Of a stretch of 64,000 nucleotides of DNA, positions 41,301 through 54,958 are shown piece by piece. The position numbers and the translations under genes are program-made. The stretch's first letter is position 1. Each line of letters begins with the position of its first letter. This DNA comes from Aphis gossypii. Lineage: Eukaryota; Arthropoda; Insecta; Hemiptera; Aphididae. The stretch is from contig NC_065530.1 in assembly GCF_020184175.1 (NCBI RefSeq), positions 30,295,260 to 30,359,259 of the forward strand. The letters are read 5' to 3'. The notes under the pieces are model-generated. The model did not search any database. It was not told the origin of the DNA and was given only the letters and a program-made list of their open reading frames with translations.

Positions 41301-44300
41301 ATTTCACAATTTTTGTTCAAATAGATTTTGTTAAGAATTTAAAATATTTAAAATAATTTATATAGTTTATATAGATTTAATAATTTATATTTGTATGAAA
41401 TATCTAAACATTTTAACTATAATTAAATAAAAATGAACTAAAAAGTAGGACACCAGAAAAGTTTAATTGGTGTCTGCTACATATGTTAAGGATTTTTATA
41501 TGGTAGAAGGAAGAGTTCTTAAAAGAATACTTTCAAATTATGTACGCTTATGGAGCAGGGCCTCGAATTGGGTTGCACACTCGGCACTGATTAATCAATC
41601 CCTAAAAATATGTATTTAAGTACTATTTAAATGAATAAAATAGTCACTGTTATTTTTGAAATTTAACTACCTATCTACCTACCTATATTTTACTGAATCA
41701 AATAGATACCTACTTATAATTATTTTAAAATTAATTACAGATTCGCTAACAAAAATGTAAAATAATAACGATGACAACTGACGATGATAAATGATAATCA
41801 TAATAATAGTGATTGGCGGTATTATTCAGTTAAATCGAATTAATTATTATAATACAATAATATTATATATTAAAAGTATACATTTGTATTAATTATAAGT
41901 AAAGATAAATAAATAAACATCAAACATAAATTTATTAATAGTCAAAAGTTGAAAAATAAAAATAAAATAAATAAATAAATTGTATTAATAGGTATTGCAA
42001 TTTTAATATAATACATGTAAAACTCATTTATAACTACTAATTTTAATTTTTTTAATTTAGTGATTTATATTACTTTTTTTGTTATAACTGGTGAGTGGTG
42101 ACTATCCAACTGGTGAGAGGTAACTCGTATAGGTACACAGATTTAAGATATATTGATCGAATAATAATATTTTTAGTTATTTTTAGTCTATACTTAATCT
42201 AAAAAGATAATTTATTATTATGCACATAGAAACATATTATTTACGAATTGCAGACAAAACTAGAATGTAGTGCACAGAGCATTATATTTTTAAGATTTAT
42301 ACTGTTGTATTTCATAATATGCTTTAAATATATCTTAGTGCAACTTACACAATTAAAATAATATTCTCTAAGAGCATGAACACATAGGTAATATCATTAA
42401 AATATAATATAACAGAATAGCCGAGCAGGAATAAAAACAGTTCGGCGGCAAAAGGACGCTGCTAATGCCAATGTCGGTAATTATTGTGTGTAAAAAAAAT
42501 ACCGTATCGAAAATTATTGTATACTGGGCGCACCTAGAACCTTCATGGTCACCAGCCGACACCGAACACCGCCACTGCACCACTGACTAACAGCCGGTTG
42601 ATGTTATCATAACTCGCTTCTTATCAGTTCCAAACTATTGAAAACAAACTAATTGTTGATCGAGAGTTCATGTTTTGTTTATTTAATTCATAGAAGAATA
42701 ATCTCTTCTTTATTATTGTTAATTCATTGATTGCAAGCACACATTGTATACCTACGCCATGTAGTATATGAAATATCAAATAGGTATGTACACAATTATT
42801 ATAGGTAGGTACGCAGTATTGACTTATTTTCTTTATTGTGACTGTTTTGATTATTATTATCCAAGATTATTATTCGTTTAGTATGGTTTTGTGATAAAAG
42901 GATTCTCATTAAACGCGTTTGAATTCAAAGATTGTGATTTTTTACCACAAAGTTTTCATTTGTGGAATACCTATGCTCACATCAGTTATTTGATTACTCA
43001 ATAGTTTTACTACAGCGTTATTATTATTACCAACATATTATTATAATGTATAATTTACTACATTGTATTGGTACACTGCACTGTGGTACGTTCGTTTAAC
43101 AAACCAAAATAGTAATATTATTAAAGTTATAATATTTATAATATTTAAAATGTTGTGCATTATCATTGTATGTGAGATTATGATCTTCATACGTATACTA
43201 CTAATACTACGTATAAGATCGAGTTGCGTATACACATTCCGTGGCGGGAACGTTTCGTTTTGAATAGCTCACCAGTTGACACTAGGTCAGTGTTACCACA
43301 CTCGTTCTCTTATTACTAGAAACATTAACTGAACAATTTAAATACTTTGATATGCCTTGATGAAAATTCATTTTTACGCACTGAAAATAAAATTAATTCG
43401 AATATACTTAATAAAATTATTTAATTGTATTATTCTCATCTTATGAGCAATAATATTTACGTTAATATCAATATTATTTTATTATTTCTTCGACGTACAC
43501 CTAAATATATTACACGGTTACCTATTGATTACTTCATAGGTATTTTTATATTAAAATAAATGATTATAATATCTCTAATGACTAATAAGTTATAAACATT
43601 ATTAACATTATGTACACTTTGATCGGAGTGTTTAATTATTATATGCTTTACATTGTATATTTTAATATTGTTTAACGTGCAGATAGTAGGTTTTAAATAA
43701 TATTGTTTGATTTTTGTTTAATTTATTAATGCTTTATTTTAATTAAGTGTAGATATTTTGGAAATATTCTGTGTATAATTTATAAGTACCTTGTATATCT
43801 AAAAAGAAATGATTGGCCTCTAAATTATAATTTATAACCTGTGTACGTTTTGAAACTAATAGACATAAATGATAAGTATTATTGATAAACACTTTTTAAA
43901 TTAATATTAATTGATTTTTTTTAGTATTTAAAACATTTTCGTATTACAGCAGTCATATTTATCATATTCCTACTATTTATATAGTTTAGGTTCGTACGTT
44001 ATACAATGTTCATACATAATTTATTCCTGTATTCTAAATTATGAAATTTAATAGGCATTAATAATTATTAATAGTTAAGTAGGCGGTGTATCTAGATTAT
44101 ATTTGTTAGGCATGCCCGAATTTGCATTCTTTTAATTAATCTATTTTTGTTAAACTTATAAAATCACATATTTGAGAATAATCACATTAATCTTAAATTT
44201 GAATTAAAATATCAAACATATTGAGAAAACTATCAATAATATTTTAATAAATATAAATTAGATACGAATATACGGCGGATATAGCTACTATTAATTTTAG

Positions 44301-46657
44301 GTGTATCATTTGTTAAAAATACAAATGTCTTAGAATGTTATTTGAATGCTATTGAAAATTAGTAAAAAAATATAAATAGATTTAGACGTATAGGTTAAAT
44401 TTTAGTAATTCATACTTTTATAATGTATTATGCTAGTTAACTCAGTAAAAAATAAAACTATTCAATACTAATGGAATTTTATTTCAAAATAACTTAAATA
44501 TTTGTTGTTAAATAATAGTTATTTTTGTTCAAGTCCAAAAACTTCAAGATTTATTTAATAAATTGGTTTTTGAATATACATAATAATATATAATAATATG
44601 TGTTATTATTACTTTAAAATAATTTATGTTTCAAAAATAATATTTTAATACAAATGTATAATATAGTTTTGATTTAGTTTTTTACACGAGTAACATTTTA
44701 AATCAAAAAATATGTTAACATTGCTTTTTGCGCATTTTCATTTTCTCTCTCTCACCACGGTGTAACATAACAAATTCAAATTTAGAAAAACTAACCGTTA
44801 ATTTAAGTAGTTATTAGTACTATAGTTATTTTAGTGAATCGATCATTATTAAACGTATAATAATTAAGAAAAATATGTTTTTATTTTCTAAGCATTTTTA
44901 AGATATTACAATTTTTATGGAAGTTATGAGTATGTAAATGTTACAGCTTAAAAATTCTTTTAATACTCTTAAAAACTAAAACATTGCAAAAAAGCCTACG
45001 CAAGAACACAGTTAATAATCTTATTTTTAATTTTTTTGATGAGTTAATTTACTAATAAATTTAACAACACACGGTGGTTCTATTATCAAAAATTTGCTAT
45101 GTTTTACGTGGGCCAGAAAGAGAAAATAATTAGTGTGCTGACATCCTCTTTTATTGTTTGATTTTATTTAGATACTTTTGACCAGAATAACAAGTTTGTT
45201 TGTAGATTATATATGTTTATTGATGGAGTTTCTTCTACACAATTGGACTCGATTAAATATTTATTTCAAGGAAAATTGCTTTATATTATCGTAATTGGAC
45301 TTATTTTCTTTAATCTTTCTCATATTCATTACTAGTGTGAATTAGTCCCAAATGCAAATGCATAACTTCCGTTTAATGTTTTATTTATCATTATGCTTAG
45401 TACTTTTCGTGTGCTAATGTTTCGCACGAGCAGTTTTATATAATATTTTATAAAGTATTATATCCGTTAAATGAAATAACTTGCGATTATCATTGGCTAC
45501 ACAGTCAATGATCATGTTGAGGAAGTTATTTTTCTTCTACCACTTAAAATAAGGTTTTTTTTTATTTCTTTTTAAATATGCTTTCGTTTGCTGAGACTTA
45601 GACGGAGTGCTTCCGTTGCAAGTCACCGCGTACTTACCAACCAAAAAAGCTAAACAGAATAAGTGTATTGACCTGAACAAACACCTGGTAACAATGATTT
45701 AATCTCATCGGGCCTAAATAAACATACAACATTCAAATTAATAACTATCTATCTATATACTCGGAGAGAGTCGAGGAGAGGTATTGAAGAAAAAGGGCTT
45801 AAGTCATTTCTCCCTCAACAATCGGTTAGTTGGTTTTTTTGTGCTCATAGTGTAAACATCTCTTTTGGGGTTCCCACTAATGATTTATTATTACAATATT
45901 ACTGCTGTGTGTACTTTTTATTATTATTATTATTGTATTTGCATTTTTTCTATGTGGTTTCATTTGTTAGAGAAATTAATTTATTGATTCAAAGAATACA
46001 AAATAACCTACCTACTTACCTATTAACAAATAGTTTTGATAAATTTGTTTTCGTTGATTTCATTAAATTCAAATTTATGAATAAATCGAAAAATGTTAAT
46101 TAATTTAATTTTAAAACATTATTGAATTATATTTTATTTATATTTGTATAATTATTACTAGTTTTATAATTTAGAAAACATTAACGCAATATTTATATAA
46201 GCCTAAAAACCTTGCCATAATAAAATATAATTATTGTGACAAAGTATAAAGAATAATAAAAGCTAAAATCAGTAGGTAATATGTACTATATATAGTTACA
46301 AATATTTTAAAAAATGATTCAGATTTATATAATTATTTGTGTTTTTTGGTTCATCAAGAATATTGATAAAGTTAGTAAAGTACATTTTTTAATTACTTCA
46401 ATACTTAAAAACGTAGTTCTGACCAACGTGACATAGTGTTGTCTATAACCCCGTAGAGTACATATTATAGGTATATATTATTTATTTTAAATTTTAAATA
46501 TATTTAATATGTTTGTCATGTATTTATTAACACGAATGAAAAAAACAAATACATATATAATGTTGAAGCAACGATCCCATGATTGTTTAGTATTCTTCTT
46601 GATAGTCCATTGTATTTTTTTTTTTTTTTTTGTTTCCATCATATCGGGTGGTCATAG
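35364..46657. other. Very AT-rich intron-like stretch
   Basis: About 11 kb with no coding island that I could support. ORFs are short, low complexity and unspliced. If the exon chain is right, this is most of a 13 kb intron of the main gene. It contains the hairpin at 37336-37384. Confidence 0.5.
37336..37384 (+). ncRNA. miRNA-like imperfect hairpin
   Basis: A 22-nt arm (37336-37357, starting AACTCGCTGTATTGC) pairs with a 22-nt arm (37363-37384, starting AATTCCTGTAGTATT) across a 5-nt loop ACAAC. By eye there are 16 Watson-Crick pairs, three G:U pairs and one 3-nt internal mismatch. This is a rare degree of complementarity in a mixed-base segment. The short loop and weak pairing below the base make it smaller than most animal pre-miRNAs. 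A decayed palindromic MITE is the main alternative. Confidence 0.35.
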
Positions 46658-46695
46658 CACCAAGATATATTGTCCAGACGTCCACTACGTGACAG
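46658..46695 (+). CDS. Short exon of the large unrecognised gene
   Basis: A long pyrimidine tract leads to an acceptor (GGTCATAG). The exon reads TKIYCPDVHYVT with one spare base at each end, and closes at GTAAAT. At 38 nt it is a micro-exon. Support comes from the phase match on both sides: phase 2 from the 33.2-33.8 kb exon and phase 1 into 48452. The peptide alone is too short to identify. Confidence 0.5.
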
Positions 46696-48451
46696 GTAAA
46701 TGCTTCTAGATTATTATTCTTTACGTTTTTTAATTGACATATTTATTACATTACCTATTGAAACATTGCAAAAGAAATAATGAGATATATTTTTGAATTA
46801 CAAAATTACATTAAGTTTTCCTATAGACAGTAAATAATAAGTGCATATTAACTTTATATTCACTGAGATTGAAGGGTATTTCACTTCATATTGTTACGGA
46901 TTTTCTGAATATATTATACATTTTATACATTGATATGAGTTCAATAGACTACACATTTCAACAATTCAACGTTTAATTAAAAAAAAAAATGTATATATAT
47001 TTATTTCTATATTCTATATTAGAGTATGATGTATTGATGTGTTATTAATAAGATAACACACATACAGTTTTTAAATTAATGCTATTGAATTATCGATTTT
47101 AGTATAAAATAAATTACGTTAAGCTTAATGTGTGATATTACTCGTTCCAATATTTGCTTTTAACTGAGAATTATTTTTAATTGATGTTTGATAAGATTTA
47201 ATTTCATATGTTATTCACAAGGGTATAGGTATATAATGTAATAGAAAATCATATATTATGACTGTATGATTCTATAACAACATTAAGGCTTACAAAATAT
47301 ATTACTTTTAAATTATAGGTATTAAGTATGTGTTCGTTGATATTTTGATTAAAGTTTAAATTCATTTTAATAAAATGTATAAGCAGACTATATTAACATT
47401 GAAATCATTATAGCAGTATTAATATTTATGAAATAATGTATACTTAGGTACATTATGTTATGTATGCCATAAATCATAGTAATTATTAATTTTCGTTTAT
47501 ATTTTATTTCTCTAGTGTTCTGTAATGCTAGTAATGTACACGGTCTTACAAATAGTAAAAACATAACATCTTTAGAATAAGTAATTTATTTATATTTGTT
47601 GTATTACAAAACCATTTTTTATCCTAGCATATAGTTTATCTAAGAAAAAATAAAAACTTATACATATTTTGTTTCTTATTCTAAAATTTTGTCTTTAAGT
47701 CAATAAGTTAATATTAACAATTTAGAATAATCATTACAATTTGAAATATTTACGTTTGTAGCCTATTTATATTACAATAATTTGTTAGTTTTATTTTTTA
47801 AATAATTTCTTACAATTCTTTTTAAAATCATTGAGTGATTGAAATAATGTGTTGAAAAATATAAGTTGAAATAATTATATAGATAATAATAATATATTAT
47901 TATTATATTAATAATAAATATATCCAAATAAATTAAAATATTTTTATTTGTTTTAAAATAATTCAATGGTTTTAATTTTTAATGTTATAACAGAGAAAAA
48001 AATAACTTTATAGTTGGGTATTTTTCAGCCAACTAAGGTTAAAATATTTTTTTGATTTATATAATCTTGAATATTCATTCAAAATTCAGAATTGAATGTT
48101 ATATACTGTATGAGTATATACTATATATATTATATAGTATGTACTATGTATTCATATATTTGTAGCAGTCATGAAAAATGTGTTCTTTTGTATTCATTTT
48201 TACTTCATCATGTAGGCGTATAGATAATAAAAAAAATTAAGAACGAAGACAATTACATTTTCATAATTTTTATTTAGATTTTATTTAGATAACATTGTAG
48301 TTCAATTATTTTCATACTTTGAATTTAAAATTTGACAATTTGATACGTTTAATACGTTTCTTAATACTTTATGATTTTTTTTTTTTTAATTACTCCTAAT
48401 TATATTTTGTATTGTATGTTTAAGATGTATGCAATTGATTCTTACGAAAAG
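46696..48451. other. Intron
   Basis: AT-rich, ORF-poor, bounded by the splice sites of the exons either side. Confidence 0.45.
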
Positions 48452-48588
48452 TGCGCTGTGAATTAATACCATTAAACGACATATCTATAGCTGGGACCAT
48501 GAATTCGTACCGTAGACGTGGATTGGCCAAGGTAATAGCTGAAAAGGCGTTACTCAGCGAGTCCTTGAAGAACTTAAACAAAGCTACC
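48452..48588 (+). CDS. Exon of the large unrecognised gene
   Basis: Two bases plus 45 codons read RCELIPLNDISIAGT, MNSYRRRGLAKVIAEKALL and SESLKNLNKAT, ending at ACC before GTAAGT, a near-consensus donor. The acceptor is the AG at 48450-48451 (CTTACGAAAAG), placed by an in-frame TGA just upstream. The residues suggest a helical, positively charged soluble segment. An internal GTAATA after GCCAAG could be a minor alternative donor. The minus strand is also open here but lacks splice borders. No family recognised. Confidence 0.65.
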
Positions 48589-50054
48589 GTAAGTGTTTGT
48601 TTAATTCGCATATTATTTAATGATTGGTAATTTATAAGTGTAAATAGATATAATATGTAAACGAATAAACAAAATTATGAAGTGTAAGACATTCCGGTGT
48701 TTATATATTCGCTAACAAACTCTGCTGACTTCTAAACAACATAAATTATATGCCTAATATTATAATATTAGGATATATATATATATTATATATATACAAA
48801 TGATATTTAATAATATTTTTATTATAAAGACCTATATTTATATAATCGACAAAATAACATCGTATAAATGATTATTATATTATAGGTACTCTTTTCAAAT
48901 CTTTGACACGTTATACGCATGTTATATACGTCTAGATAGTGATAATGGTTTTTGATTTTTCATTTTAGGTGTACCTACATATAAAATGGTTCTCGTAAAC
49001 ACACACAAATATAACCAGGCATAGGGAAATATTTCGTGAATTGGTTTATGTCATAAATAAAACGAAACTCATTGTTTTGTAAGCCAATGGAAAATAGCAT
49101 TTGTAAAATTATGGATGAATATTTTTCTATTAGCATACAGAATCAATTTAGGCTATAAAAACAACCTGGTTAGAATAAAACTTTGCCGAAGTTCGTACAT
49201 TAATGTCTAAACGGCTGGAAAAATGAATCATTAAAACTGTATGGACTTTTGTATTGATGAAATAGCTAAAAAACAGTTACTGAGTTAAAACCCATTAATT
49301 TCATTTTATTGCTTAATTTTTTTTCGATACTATTATTGTGCTTATAATAACTGTGTGGTGGTTGGCAATTTATTTAAATTAATTCGACATTAAATATAGT
49401 TAATGTTTCATTATATATTGCAGACTGTTGTATAACTAAGAACTTTATAGCACTTATATATACGATATACATTTCATATAAATATATGTATATATATTCA
49501 TATATTATATAAAGTATCAATGTTATTGTATCGTTTTATAGAATCACATCGTTACTTCTAAAATGATTTTGGTGTCATCAGGGTTCGGTAATAATTATTT
49601 ATAATATTTCCTACATTTATATCTTTTGCTTATGATATACTTGAGATCTTGTAAATTATAATTTATTAACTTGTATTATAAGATACCATATTTTGATGTT
49701 TAATCAAACTAATTAAGTTATAACTTATATTAATCGGGTTTATTATAAATATTGGTATTAGAAACTTTAAAATTAATATTCAAACATTAATATTATGTGA
49801 TTAATTATTAATTATTATTATTTTTAAATTTAAGTTTTATACTGTATCACATCTTACTAAATTGTTTTATTAATAATTTTTCTCAATTTTAACGCATTAT
49901 GCTAACTGTAATATTTTTGACAGTTTTATCGAATATTGAATATTGTATATTTGTACATTTATTTTTATTTTTTTTTATTTTTACTTTATCTATTTTCTAC
50001 GTTTCAATTCATTTAATGACATTTTATTTGAAGGCATTGAATATATATGTACAG
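48589..50054. other. Intron
   Basis: AT-rich, without a coding island, between a GTAAGT donor and a TATGTACAG acceptor. Confidence 0.5.
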
Positions 50055-50156
50055 CTGAAATCGGACTGTAATAGAAAAAATTGTCATCCAATAACTGTGC
50101 AAATACCCTCTAACCAAAAAGACATGTTTTTGCCGATTTTAGGGAAACTCTCTGGG
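50055..50156 (+). CDS. Exon of the large unrecognised gene
   Basis: Exactly 34 codons, in phase 0 at both ends, between TATATGTACAG and GTGAGT. They read LKSDCNRKNCHPITVQ and IPSNQKDMFLPILGKLSG. The CNRKNCHP stretch has two closely spaced cysteines, but there is no full zinc-binding pattern. The upstream exon ends in phase 0, so the frame continues directly. Both splice sites are good, making this one of the safest calls in the window. Confidence 0.67.
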
Positions 50157-52312
50157 GTGAGTTTGGTTCAATTACACGTGTATCATCTAATCTTGTGTAC
50201 GTTTAACCTATTAAGTTACATTCACTACTTGACCATTTGATTTTATCATCGGATTTTTTTTTTTACCCAAAAGAGGGTGGTCGTTTTAGATACAATCCCT
50301 ATTTCTAGCAATAAAGGGGTTTGAAAGGAAATATTGAGTTGGATAAGTGAAACCTGTCAAATTAATATGTTCTAAAACTACGTTTATTAGACTTAAAATT
50401 GTTTTACGAAACTAATCAAGTTGTTTAAAAAAAAAAAATCATCAAGTAAGTTTTATTTTGTTTTTAATTTTTTAACAATAGTATAATTTGATTGTTTTGA
50501 ATGGTTTCATATAAATCAAATTGTGTTTTTGTTGGTTATTCAAAGTTCATAATTCATGTTTCTAAAATAAATGGTTTATAATAATAAGTTATAATTAATA
50601 TTTAATTATAAAACTATAAATGCAGTTTACCATGTTTAAAATAATTTAAATTGATTAGTTAATTACATATTTTATAAGACAATTAAATAAATAATAAAAT
50701 TTTAATATTATTAAAAAATACTCGTCATTTTGAACTTTAAAGTATATCTGTAATCAAGCTTTTTATTATTATTTTATGTTAAAAATGTACATCATTAAAT
50801 TGTTAAAGTTATAGCGATTATAGTATAGATTAAAGATATTACAAATTTATGTAATAATAAAAAACAAGATGTTGGTTTTATAATTTTTTATGATAAGTTA
50901 GATTCTGAACAAATCAGTATAAAACTTGATAAAATTTAGTTTGGCTGAACAAAACTAAAGAATACGGATATTTCTTAAGGGTTTTAATAACTTATAGAGA
51001 CAAATAAGGCTTAAAAAGTTAATTTAATGACTTTACTTTAAAGCCTCCCACAAATTGCGGATTAATCGCATTATTACTTAAAGTTCTCGGATCTATTTTA
51101 ATTTTTTTGGTTGTGTAGTTTGAATTTGAAACGCATTTTAATAATTAAATTGATGTTATATTTTAACATATTATATTATAAATAGTTTTTTCTTTAATAT
51201 ATCTTAAAATGTTTTATTAATAAGTTATAAGTAATACGCATATATTTTACACATAACATTTACATTTTTAAATGTCGTATATATTAATATTCTAAAAATA
51301 TAAATCATTGTTATTCGCAGTAGATATATCTCATTTATTTGAATAAATACCTCATTATTGAACATTTAATTTTCATATCGTCTAGACTTCAAAATTACAT
51401 TTTATCATCAAAATATTTATTATATTATTTAAGCTTTTGTTGAAAGATGCCATATATTTACTAGATATTTATATTTTTATTAGAAAATACTATTTATGTT
51501 TTGACCATTAAAATTAATCGAGTTAAACCATATTAAAAAAGTGTAAATCTACACAGACAAATAGAATATTATTCATAATTAGTTTTGTTTGTGTTGTGAA
51601 TTTGTGATTATAATACTATAGGTACTAATTATAAGTACAGAGATTTTATAAGGTATTTGTAGTAAATTATTAGTTTAATTGAAAAATAGTTTATTATTAA
51701 GTATTGAGTATAACACTTGATTGTGTATTTAAAAAAATAAATGTATTTTACTTTAATGTATAATTAAATTTAATAAATTAATATTATGTAAGTAATACCG
51801 TTATGCATAAAGTATACATAGACTTTTGTGTGTTATACGTATTTCTATGTTCTTTTGATGATTATTATTTATTAGATTCATTAACGTTTTTCTTAATTTA
51901 AAATCATAGAAGTAAATTGAAATAATAGGTATTTTACACTTTTATTGTTCGACAAAAACAAACCATATTATCACAAAATATTATAAATAACGAGTTAACA
52001 AAAATTTAATTTTTAAATATTTATTACAATTCTATAAACTATATTACAAAAATTATCCAAGGCTCTTTTATACTTGTTTTTATTCAATTATAAAAATATT
52101 TTAAAACTAACTAGGTTTGGTCTATGATATATTATGTTTCATTTTGTTCATTACACATCAATATTTGTTATCGTTTAATATTAACTCATTTTTTTTTAGT
52201 GCTATTTTGATTTTAATTATTATTTAGTTATTTCTTAAAAATAGATTAAAAAAATAGTTAATATTATTACGTTGTTCCGCACATATTATGTTATTATAAT
52301 AGTGAGTCGGTG
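50157..52312. other. Intron, AT-rich part
   Basis: No coding signal seen. Part of a 12 kb intron that also holds the CpG-rich island and the antisense exon listed separately. Confidence 0.5.
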
Positions 52313-52338
52313 AAACGTCAACGCAAAGGTTGACGTTT
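52313..52338. promoter_or_regulatory. Perfect 10-bp palindrome with TGACGT
   Basis: AAACGTCAAC and GTTGACGTTT flank a 6-nt spacer GCAAAG. TGACGT is the core word of CREB/ATF-type sites, present here in both orientations. It sits just upstream of the CpG-rich island. Function is inference. Confidence 0.5.
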
Positions 52339-52399
52339 ATTATGGATTCCATGTGTAGTATATGCGTGTATGAGGAAATGAATACACAAATATTTATAA

Positions 52400-53960
52400 A
52401 ACTTTCATAGAAAGCCGGCGGCCCACTTGTCCAAAATTGATTCCAACGTGTTCTTTAGTGCGCGAATGTGTATGTATATATATATATATATATAATATTA
52501 TATATAGATATAAGTATACACGACCAGTGTATGGCGCAGTAGCGGTACACTATATACTGCCTCCGCCGCTATATACCTTCTCCTCTAAGCTATACGGTGG
52601 TGGACAGGATAAGTTCGAGTGGTAGAGGGAGAGGGGTTAAGAATAATTCAACCGTGGTTCGGTGACTGAGAAATTGAAACGAGATCCCTCCTCGAAGAGA
52701 CGACGACGGGCGGTGCGCGCGAGTGCGAGCGACCGGGAATTTGCGATTGTGCATGTGCGAAATGAGATTTGATATGTGTAGTGGAGAGGTAATATTCGCG
52801 CGCATTCTCCTCTTATATACATATATATATATAAGTATATACAGTCGGCGGAGGGAGCGTTCATCAGGGCCGCTGCTGTTCGGTTTTTTCTTCGACTTCC
52901 CCTTCACCCTTAACCACCTCTTACCGTCTCCCGACACACACACGCACCCGCCGACCATCTCCCGCACGCTATATATATTCTTCGCTTTGCCGTCGCCCTC
53001 GCTCTTGATACGACCCGTATGTGTGCATGACGTCTGAGCCCCGTTAGAAAATTGCCGAGGAAAAACTCATTTTCGCATTTTCTTCCTTTACACACAATCC
53101 GCTTGTACACATACACACACACGTGAGCGCTCGCGCTCGCTCACACTCTCCGCCCACTCGAGCGTGTGCGTGTGTTTGTATATGTGTATACGTTCTACTT
53201 CTTTTTTATCCGTAATTCCTTTTCGCCGTTAGAGATCCAATCAGCTCTCTGGTTCCTCCGCCCCTTCCGGGCTTTTTTTAACTTTGAATTCCCCACTGCT
53301 GCAGCCTCACGTTCTCCTCCACCGGCGTGTTAGCGTGTGCGTGTGTGTATATATAATATACGCGCGTGTGTGTATGTGTATTCGGGCAACGAGATTTTGG
53401 ATTTTTCCGCTTCGGGGATCCCGCAATTTCCAAGTCGCCTGATAAGGAAGAGGAAAGAAACAGCGACGGCGTGTGCAGTGGTGGCGGAATAGCGAAAAGG
53501 AATATACGCCGAGCAGGCGGGCTGGGTGGTTTCTTATATGTGTATTTATACATATATATAAATCCATATGAGAGCGTGTGTGTCCCCTTTACCGCCCCCC
53601 CTCCGTCATCGGTTTAAGTCGACTGTTGCATACATTATAAACGTTCTGCAACCCGCCTGCCCGTCATACCACTACTATCACCGCCGCCGTCATTTTGTTT
53701 GTTTTTACCGCCTTCGGAGTTCTTTTTATCCTGTTCTCTCTCTCTTCTCGCTCTTATTCGCCCACGACGTCTATCCCACAGGATCGATGTGTGCCTTTTA
53801 ATATCCATCCGCTCGACATATACGCATATTGTTCTCGAAGACCTAACCCGCCGTGCCTCGAGCACCCCCTCCCGGACACGCCCGCCTATAACAACAAGGG
53901 GAATATATGCGCATACCGTTTTTCGTACTATACCAAAACCGTTTCTTTATTTCTGTTTTT
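52400..53960. promoter_or_regulatory. CpG-rich island inside the intron
   Basis: A block of about 1.5 kb, rich in CG words, C/T tracts and short TA and GT repeats, within AT-rich DNA. It includes a 7-bp inverted repeat (GTGAGCG and CGCTCAC, 53123-53144). ORFs of 75-125 codons occur on both strands and in several frames. This is typical of GC-rich non-coding DNA, and none shows splice borders. It is a candidate internal promoter or enhancer. Confidence 0.35.
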
Positions 53961-54787
53961 TCATCTTTGAATAGTTAAAAAGCATTGTTGAGTCGTGACC
54001 CATGTATAGGAATATGTATGAAAATCGTTCTTAGTTTATATACAAATTGAGATTTGTATGGGTATTATAAAAAAAATAAATTATCATTTATATTTTTATA
54101 GACTATAAAATGTTTGTAAAAACTGTATAAGTATACACTATGCATACCTATTACTATTTGTAACTAAATATCTAAATACTATTTCTTGGCATTGTTTAAC
54201 TGTTATTATACACGTTTGTATTCTTAAACTAATATATATTATTTTCATGATAAATTGTAACATACAAATTAAATATCTTATGCAAATTAAATAATATTGG
54301 AATGATAACCAAATAGTAATGTAACTTTCTCATTTAACATCGCTTGCGTAAAATATTAAATAAGTACGTCTTGTATCATATTTTAAAACAATAATATTCA
54401 TAAAAGTTGCGTTAATTAACTATAACAGTATAGAATATTTTATCTAGAAAAGTAAGTGATCATAAATCGGGACCTTCAAAAAATTATATAAGAATACAAA
54501 AAACGAAAACTGCCAATCCCTTATCAGTAAAATAGATTGTATTTTTCTTAAATTTATAAACAATGTGTAAAAAGTACCAAATGGATATTTTTACGATAAT
54601 TTTCTGTAGGTAGAACAGTTAATTATAATAATTATAATTTCTAAAATAAATTTATTTAATAAAATATTGTTTTCTTTTAAGAATCATTGAGAATTTATAC
54701 ACATTTATATGATGTTGGTGATGTTATATTGAACACTGACATTTATTTTATAACCAGTTAGTCAAGTAATCGTGCAAAATATCTCAG
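53961..54787. other. AT-rich intronic DNA
   Basis: Nothing recognised. Confidence 0.5.
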
Positions 54788-54958
54788 AATAGTAATTTTC
54801 ATCATCTTGAAGATCACGATTGTGAATCTTATGGGGATGGCATTGGTAATTTGAGTTTCAATTGTTCTCAATATAGATTTAACGAAGAGAGCGATAGTAA
54901 TTATTTTAATTATAACTATATGCAATCGAAACGTCGTGTACGTGCTAAATTATTATAA
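54788..54958 (+). CDS. Candidate terminal exon, unrecognised
   Basis: After a TATCTCAG acceptor the frame gives 56 codons to TAA at 54956-54958, including FHHLEDHDCESYGDGIGN, SQYRFNEESDSNYFNYN and SKRRVRAKLL. It is acidic, then basic at the end. It begins in phase 0, which matches the end of the exon at 50156, so it could be an alternative 3' end of the main gene. It could equally be a fragment of a decayed gene or transposon. No ATG near the start. No family recognised. Confidence 0.28.
   Translation, partial: NSNFHHLEDHDCESYGDGIGNLSFNCSQYRFNEESDSNYFNYNYMQSKRRVRAKLL

Noticed and set aside
52590..53970. Several 70-125 codon ORFs on both strands
   Set aside because: Open in many frames because of high GC. 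No splice borders, domains or consistent codon bias.
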